From DASRLE01 sp963825315 (lineage in GTDB: Bacteria; Verrucomicrobiota; Verrucomicrobiia; Limisphaerales; Palsa-1400): a stretch of DNA of 64,000 bases. The first letter of the stretch is position 1. Each line of letters starts with the position of its first letter. This document shows, one piece after another, positions 60,280 through 64,000 of this stretch. The notes beneath the pieces are model-generated. The model saw nothing but the letters and a program-made list of their open reading frames with translations, was not told where the DNA came from and searched no databases. The position numbers and the translations under genes were made by a program. The DNA is taken from positions 372,001-436,000 of the forward strand of contig CAWGST010000005.1 in assembly GCA_963825315.1 (NCBI GenBank), in the 5' to 3' direction.

Positions 60280-61473
60280 TCACGACGGATGCTTGAATAT
60301 TTTTTCAAAGACCTCGGTTGGCTCTATTTCAATCCGGCTCGAGTCCGCAGCGTTGGGCTTTGGGGAAATGCCTGTTGCAGGCTCAGTGATGCGCCCCGTT
60401 TGACTGGACTTGGGTCTGGCTGTCGGAAGGGCCCTCAGATTCGCAACTGTCTCCTCTTCCTCTGCCACGATTTCGCGGGCGGCCACATTGAAGTTGGTTC
60501 GTTTGTCGAGCCAGGCGCGATAACGCGGATAACTCCACATGCCGTATTCGGCGCCAGTTTCGATCGACGAGATGATTTTGAAGAAATCGCGATTGCGAAT
60601 GAAGTTTTTGACGGCCATGGTGGCCATGAGAACTTCGCATTCCGGCACGCAGATATTCAAATGGGGCCGGAATTGGAGCCGTTGCGAGACGACCCCGATG
60701 AGACTATCGGCCATTTGCGCGGCGATGTTGCCTTGAATTTCGGAGGGAAAAGCGTTGATGACCCGCTGCAAGGCTTCGGTGCAGTTGGAAGAATGGACGG
60801 TGGCCAAAACCAGGTGGCCGGTTTCAGCGGCGTTCATGGTCAGGCGCATCGTTTCCGGTTCGCGCAATTCGCCCACCATCAACACATCCGGGTCTTCCCG
60901 CAAACTGTCCAGCAACGCCTGCTCGAAACTGGGCGTGTCCCGGCCCACTTCGCGCTGGCGGATGAAGGCGCGTTTGGGCCGGAAGGAAAACTCGATCGGG
61001 TTTTCAATCGTGACGATGTGGCGGGCATCGCTCAGGTTGATCGTTTGGATCAAGGCGGCCAGGGTGGTCGATTTTCCGCTGCCGGTGGCCCCGCTGATCA
61101 AGATCAGTCCATGGGGATGATTGACCAATTGCTTGAGGTCCGGATGCAGGTTCAACCCTTCGATGGTCGGCTGAAAAGCGGGCAGCAGGCGAATGGCGAA
61201 ACCCACCCCGCGCGAAGTCTGAAGAATGTTGATCCGGCAGCGTAATCCTTCGATGCTCCTGGAGAGATCGAAGGAACGCCGTTCCAGAAACTCGGGCCAA
61301 TAATCGGCGCCGATCATCTCACGCGCCCATTCGAGCACCTCAGGCGGCGCGAGCGGCTCGCCCACGGAACGCAGGCTGCCCCGCACCCGCAAGACGGCGC
61401 ATAACCCCGGTTCCAAGTGAAGGTCGCTGGCGCCCTCCTCTTTGGCCAAAGCAATGAGTTTCCGCAAGTTCAT
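60280..61473 (-). CDS. Type IV pilus twitching ATPase PilT/PilU family
   Basis: 397 residues. ALAKEEGASDLHLEPGLCAV is the N-terminal domain, LILISGATGSGKSTTLAALI Walker A, RHIVTIENPIEFSF the Asp box, ALLDSLREDPDVLMVGELRE Walker B and ETGHLVLATVHSSNCTEALQ the His box. AIRLLPAFQPTIEGLNLHPD is present. The C-terminal 60 residues are extra, charged and proline-rich. It powers pilus retraction; the prepilin peptidase is 13 kb away. Two hairpins lie upstream. Confidence 0.92.
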   Translation of the reverse strand: MNLRKLIALAKEEGASDLHLEPGLCAVLRVRGSLRSVGEPLAPPEVLEWAREMIGADYWPEFLERRSFDLSRSIEGLRCRINILQTSRGVGFAIRLLPAFQPTIEGLNLHPDLKQLVNHPHGLILISGATGSGKSTTLAALIQTINLSDARHIVTIENPIEFSFRPKRAFIRQREVGRDTPSFEQALLDSLREDPDVLMVGELREPETMRLTMNAAETGHLVLATVHSSNCTEALQRVINAFPSEIQGNIAAQMADSLIGVVSQRLQFRPHLNICVPECEVLMATMAVKNFIRNRDFFKIISSIETGAEYGMWSYPRYRAWLDKRTNFNVAAREIVAEEEETVANLRALPTARPKSSQTGRITEPATGISPKPNAADSSRIEIEPTEVFEKIFKHPS

Positions 61474-61510
61474 GAATTCCGGCGCGCGCCCATTGGTATT
61501 TTAAACTCCA

Positions 61511-61559
61511 TCGGCGCCGGTTTGTTCCGGCGCCGAATTCTGGCTTGGGTTCAAGCCAG
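61511..61559. repeat. Two adjacent perfect hairpins upstream of pilT
   Basis: Hairpin 1: TCGGCGCCGG (61511-61520) / CCGGCGCCGA (61527-61536), loop TTTGTT. Hairpin 2: CTGGCTTG (61540-61547) / CAAGCCAG (61552-61559), loop GGTT. They are three bases apart, 38 bases before the pilT start. No T-run follows on either strand, so they look like a leader structure or repeat rather than a terminator. Confidence 0.7.
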
Positions 61560-61648
61560 CATCAGAATGGCATGGAGGGGCGGTTGTGTCAATTGACAGA
61601 AGCGCCAGGTAGTGTATCAATTTGAAATTCTGATGTTTTTCACGCGGT

Positions 61649-61912
61649 TTAGCTGTCCGGTTTTATCTCTACCCTTTTTGCGTCCATCTCACACCCGCAC
61701 GACTCGCATGTCCAACCGCCCCACATCATTTGACGGCGAGAGGTTGGCTTACGCGGCACGGGCATAAGCAGGTGACAGCGAGGGCACGAAACCCGTCTTG
61801 CAAACACATTCCATCTGCCAGAACGGCGAAGGGTGTGCAAACAAATGATGAACACAAGGCAAGCAGCAGCAATCCCAAGAAAATTAAGGCAAATGTTAAT
61901 TGCGCTTCGCAT
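61649..61912 (-). CDS. Small membrane protein with a zinc-ribbon tail
   Basis: 87 residues: one membrane helix (INICLNFLGIAAACLVFIIC) and then SCPRCHLLMPVPRKPTSRRQ, WTCESCGCEMDAKR, a two-CxxC ribbon facing the cytoplasm or periplasm. I do not recognise a named family. ATG 61912 gives the N-terminal basic residue before the helix. A similar-size gene lies 80 bases upstream on the same strand. Confidence 0.65.
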   Translation of the reverse strand: MRSAINICLNFLGIAAACLVFIICLHTLRRSGRWNVFARRVSCPRCHLLMPVPRKPTSRRQMMWGGWTCESCGCEMDAKRVEIKPDS

Positions 61913-61994
61913 TTAAATGAAGCTCTTAAGCTTCGCCCCGGCTTGAATCAAGGCAAAAGAGCCACGATTTCGGCCATTGTCCAGCGCCAGCCCG

Positions 61995-62327
61995 TCATCC
62001 CTTTCGGTGGTAATCAACCGCAACCATGCGGCCATCCAGTTCAATGACCGAATAGCCCCAGGGCAAATATCGACTGGGTCCCTTGCTTTCGGGATGCTCG
62101 ATTCGCCAGGCAACGACCTCCCACCCATCCCTTGTTTTCAAAACCTCCCATTCGGCCCGGTCGGCCCAATCCTCCTTTTGCTCCAACAGCCGCTTCGCAA
62201 CCGCGATCTGGTCGCGGTAGCGGCCCTGCGGGTCCTCGGGTTGCTCCATGCGGCCGGTCTTATCGCCGCATCCGGAAAGCAACGAGAAAAACAAAGCGAT
62301 AATGAAGCATCTGGCCATCCCCCTCAT
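61995..62327 (-). CDS. Small lipoprotein, unknown function
   Basis: 110 residues. MARCFIIALFFSLLSGCGDK is a lipoprotein signal with the lipobox LLSGC. The mature part is charged (RYRDQIAVAKRLLEQKEDWA) and ends in a small beta region (WEVVAWRIEHPESKGPSRYL, PWGYSVIELDGRMVAVDYHR). Could start at 62327 or nine bases later (62318). No family recognised. Confidence 0.65.
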   Translation of the reverse strand: MRGMARCFIIALFFSLLSGCGDKTGRMEQPEDPQGRYRDQIAVAKRLLEQKEDWADRAEWEVLKTRDGWEVVAWRIEHPESKGPSRYLPWGYSVIELDGRMVAVDYHRKG

Positions 62328-62445
62328 ATCGGCGTGACGCCGTTCCGCTTAAGCACAGCATCGTGCAAGTGGTTGAGAGAGACTTGTTTAAAGTGAATTG
62401 CGTTGCTTGATTTTGTTGGTTTTGAGCCGATACTTGTATTAGTTT

Positions 62446-64000
62446 ATGAAAACTCAACTCATGCTTCCGGGGCTTTTTGTGTCTTTGCTTCTGGCCTCCT
62501 CACAATCGCTCCTGGCCCAGGCCAGCCTGCCCGTTTATACCGACAACCTGGTAAACGGTTTCCAGGACTTGAGTTGGATACCGCGTAATCTCGCCAACAC
62601 CAATCCGGTCCACAGTGGAACGTACTCGATCAGTGCCACGGCGAACGACAATGACTGGGAAGGCCTTTCGTTTGAAGAACCCATCTACAATTCTTACCAG
62701 GGCGGCTTTAACACCACCCCGTACACGAATTTCGTTTTCTGGGCGAACGGCGGCGCCACTGGCGGCCAAGTGCTGGCAGTCTTTGCCCAATACGGTGCCA
62801 ACTCGGGTCCATATTCTTATTTGTCGGCTCTGCCAGCCAATTCCTGGCGGCAATACACCATCGCCCTTTCCACCCTTCTGCCCGCCGGCATATCGAATCT
62901 GAATGAAATCAGCATCCAATTGACATCCAACGGCACGACCAACACCTTTTACGTGGACGACATTTCCTTCACCGCCCAACCCGCCCCTGCCCTTGCGCTC
63001 TTGTCTGTCGATGCTTCAGAAACCCTCCGCACTGCCGACCCGCGCTGGTTCGGTGTCAATACCGCAGTTTGGGACAGCTATCTCGACACGTCCTACACTT
63101 CCAACGCCCTCAGTCAGGCCGGCGTTCTTTCCCTGCGGTTCCCCGGCGGCTCGCTTTCGGACCAGTATCATTGGTCCACAGGCAAGACCATCGCTTGGTC
63201 CAATGGATTGCCCGTCTCCACCAATTCCTGGTACAGCAGCCCCGCGAATTTCATGCACGTCGCCACCAACCTGGGGGCGCAGGCCTTCATTACCGTCAAC
63301 TACGGCTCGGGCACCAGCAACGAGGCCGCCGCCTGGGTGCGCAATGCCAACGTGACCAATCATTGTGGCTTTAAATACTGGGAAGTCGGCAACGAAGTCT
63401 ATGGCTCCTGGGAACAGGACACGAACAACCCGCCCAACGACCCTTACACCTACGCCGTCCGCTTCGCCGGTTACAAGGCCCTCATGAAAGCCGCTGATCC
63501 TTCCATCGAAGTCGGCGCCGTCAGCACGCCCGGCGAGGACGGTTACGATACTTATGCCACCCATCCCGCCACCAACTCCGCCACCGGCAAGGTCCATCAC
63601 GGCTGGACACCGGTCATGCTCGCCACGCTCAAAAGTCTCGGCGTCACTCCTGATTTCCTCATTTATCATCTTTACCCCGAATACACTCCGGTTGAAACCC
63701 CTGCCCCGGCCGATGACAGCGACCCGCTGGTGCTCCAGGTTTCCTCCCAGGTCGCCGGGGATGCCGCCAACCTTCGCATGATGATTAACGATTATTTCGG
63801 CGCCGGCGGCTCAAACATCGAACTGGTCTGCACGGAGAATAACAGCGATTCCGGCGCCGAAGGACAGCAGACCACCAGTCTGGTCAACGCCCTGTACCTG
63901 GCCGACACCGTTGCCCAACTCATGAAAACCGAATTCAACGCTTACACTTGGTGGGACCTCCGCAATGGTCCCGGCGCCACCGGCAGCTTCGACCCCACTC
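62446..64000 (+). CDS. Secreted clan-A-type glycoside hydrolase (alpha-L-arabinofuranosidase-like), N-terminal part
   Basis: An open frame from ATG 62446 to the window end (518 residues). Signal peptide QLMLPGLFVSLLLASSQSLL-AQA, then a beta-sandwich module (residues 25-180) that looks like a carbohydrate-binding domain. The catalytic barrel begins near LRFPGGSLSDQYHWSTGKTI; the likely acid/base glutamate is in FKYWEVGNEVYGSWEQ and the nucleophile candidate in IELVCTENNSDSGAEG. PGGS at the start of the barrel, WE(V/I)GNE and the E after a strand resemble GH51/GH79-like enzymes. Substrate cannot be fixed because the C-terminus is missing. Confidence 0.7.
   Translation, partial: MKTQLMLPGLFVSLLLASSQSLLAQASLPVYTDNLVNGFQDLSWIPRNLANTNPVHSGTYSISATANDNDWEGLSFEEPIYNSYQGGFNTTPYTNFVFWANGGATGGQVLAVFAQYGANSGPYSYLSALPANSWRQYTIALSTLLPAGISNLNEISIQLTSNGTTNTFYVDDISFTAQPAPALALLSVDASETLRTADPRWFGVNTAVWDSYLDTSYTSNALSQAGVLSLRFPGGSLSDQYHWSTGKTIAWSNGLPVSTNSWYSSPANFMHVATNLGAQAFITVNYGSGTSNEAAAWVRNANVTNHCGFKYWEVGNEVYGSWEQDTNNPPNDPYTYAVRFAGYKALMKAADPSIEVGAVSTPGEDGYDTYATHPATNSATGKVHHGWTPVMLATLKSLGVTPDFLIYHLYPEYTPVETPAPADDSDPLVLQVSSQVAGDAANLRMMINDYFGAGGSNIELVCTENNSDSGAEGQQTTSLVNALYLADTVAQLMKTEFNAYTWWDLRNGPGATGSFDPT

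Overview
The window looks like a chromosomal piece of a Verrucomicrobiota bacterium, most likely the Pedosphaera/Limisphaera side (old subdivision 3). This is inferred from gene content: an alternative complex III (act) operon joined to a CcoN/CcoO-like module, a Minf_1886-family protein, GYF-DUF4190 membrane proteins, a PTS EIIA protein with its own DNA-binding domain, a sedolisin ending in the RLYRFVVSP-type tail common in this group, and hexamer-repeat hairpins between genes. No rRNA, recognisable tRNA or CRISPR array was found.

Layout. 1-6 kb: part of a secreted DUF1080 protein, GDP-fucose synthase, an ABC exporter with a TPR partner (ATPase and TPR genes frameshifted), a two-domain AsnC-like protein resembling siroheme decarboxylase, and a ParDE module. 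6-15 kb: a SahR-like ArsR/methyltransferase regulator divergent from metK-ahcY, a receiver-PAS protein and HrpB helicase. 15-21 kb: a mobile island with two complete insertion sequences (ends and target duplications visible, both with a -1 shift at an A-run), HicBA with a broken toxin, and HigBA sitting inside a split copy of a local repeat. 21-29 kb: EIIA-HTH, tandem ACT protein, HemW, sedolisin, VapBC, FumC and a zinc-ribbon protein. 29-40 kb: a translationally coupled respiratory operon actABCDEF, a small membrane protein, ccoN-like, ccoO-like and cytochrome c. 40-45 kb: an orphan MNT nucleotidyltransferase, Minf_1886, a Bro-N protein beside a fragment of a second copy, and an M20 peptidase. 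45-55 kb: glnB, aroE, prepilin peptidase, aroC, PadR plus membrane partner, DUF433/DUF5615, a GYF/DUF2752 group, trpD and a Sua5-type threonylcarbamoyl-AMP synthase. 55-64 kb: HigBA, a possible phage-derived gene, repeat-rich DNA, modABC plus an iron-type binding lipoprotein, PilT/PilU, two small envelope proteins and the start of a secreted glycosidase.

The point most worth checking is the CcoN-like subunit after the act genes: it keeps the heme-ligand and first CuB histidine regions but lacks the CuB di-histidine and the active-site tyrosine, so it may not be an ordinary oxygen reductase. A SahR-type control circuit for the SAM cycle and the HigBA insertion within a duplicated repeat are also well supported by the sequence. 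Six apparently non-programmed single-base frameshifts in 64 kb mean that gene decay and assembly error cannot be separated here.
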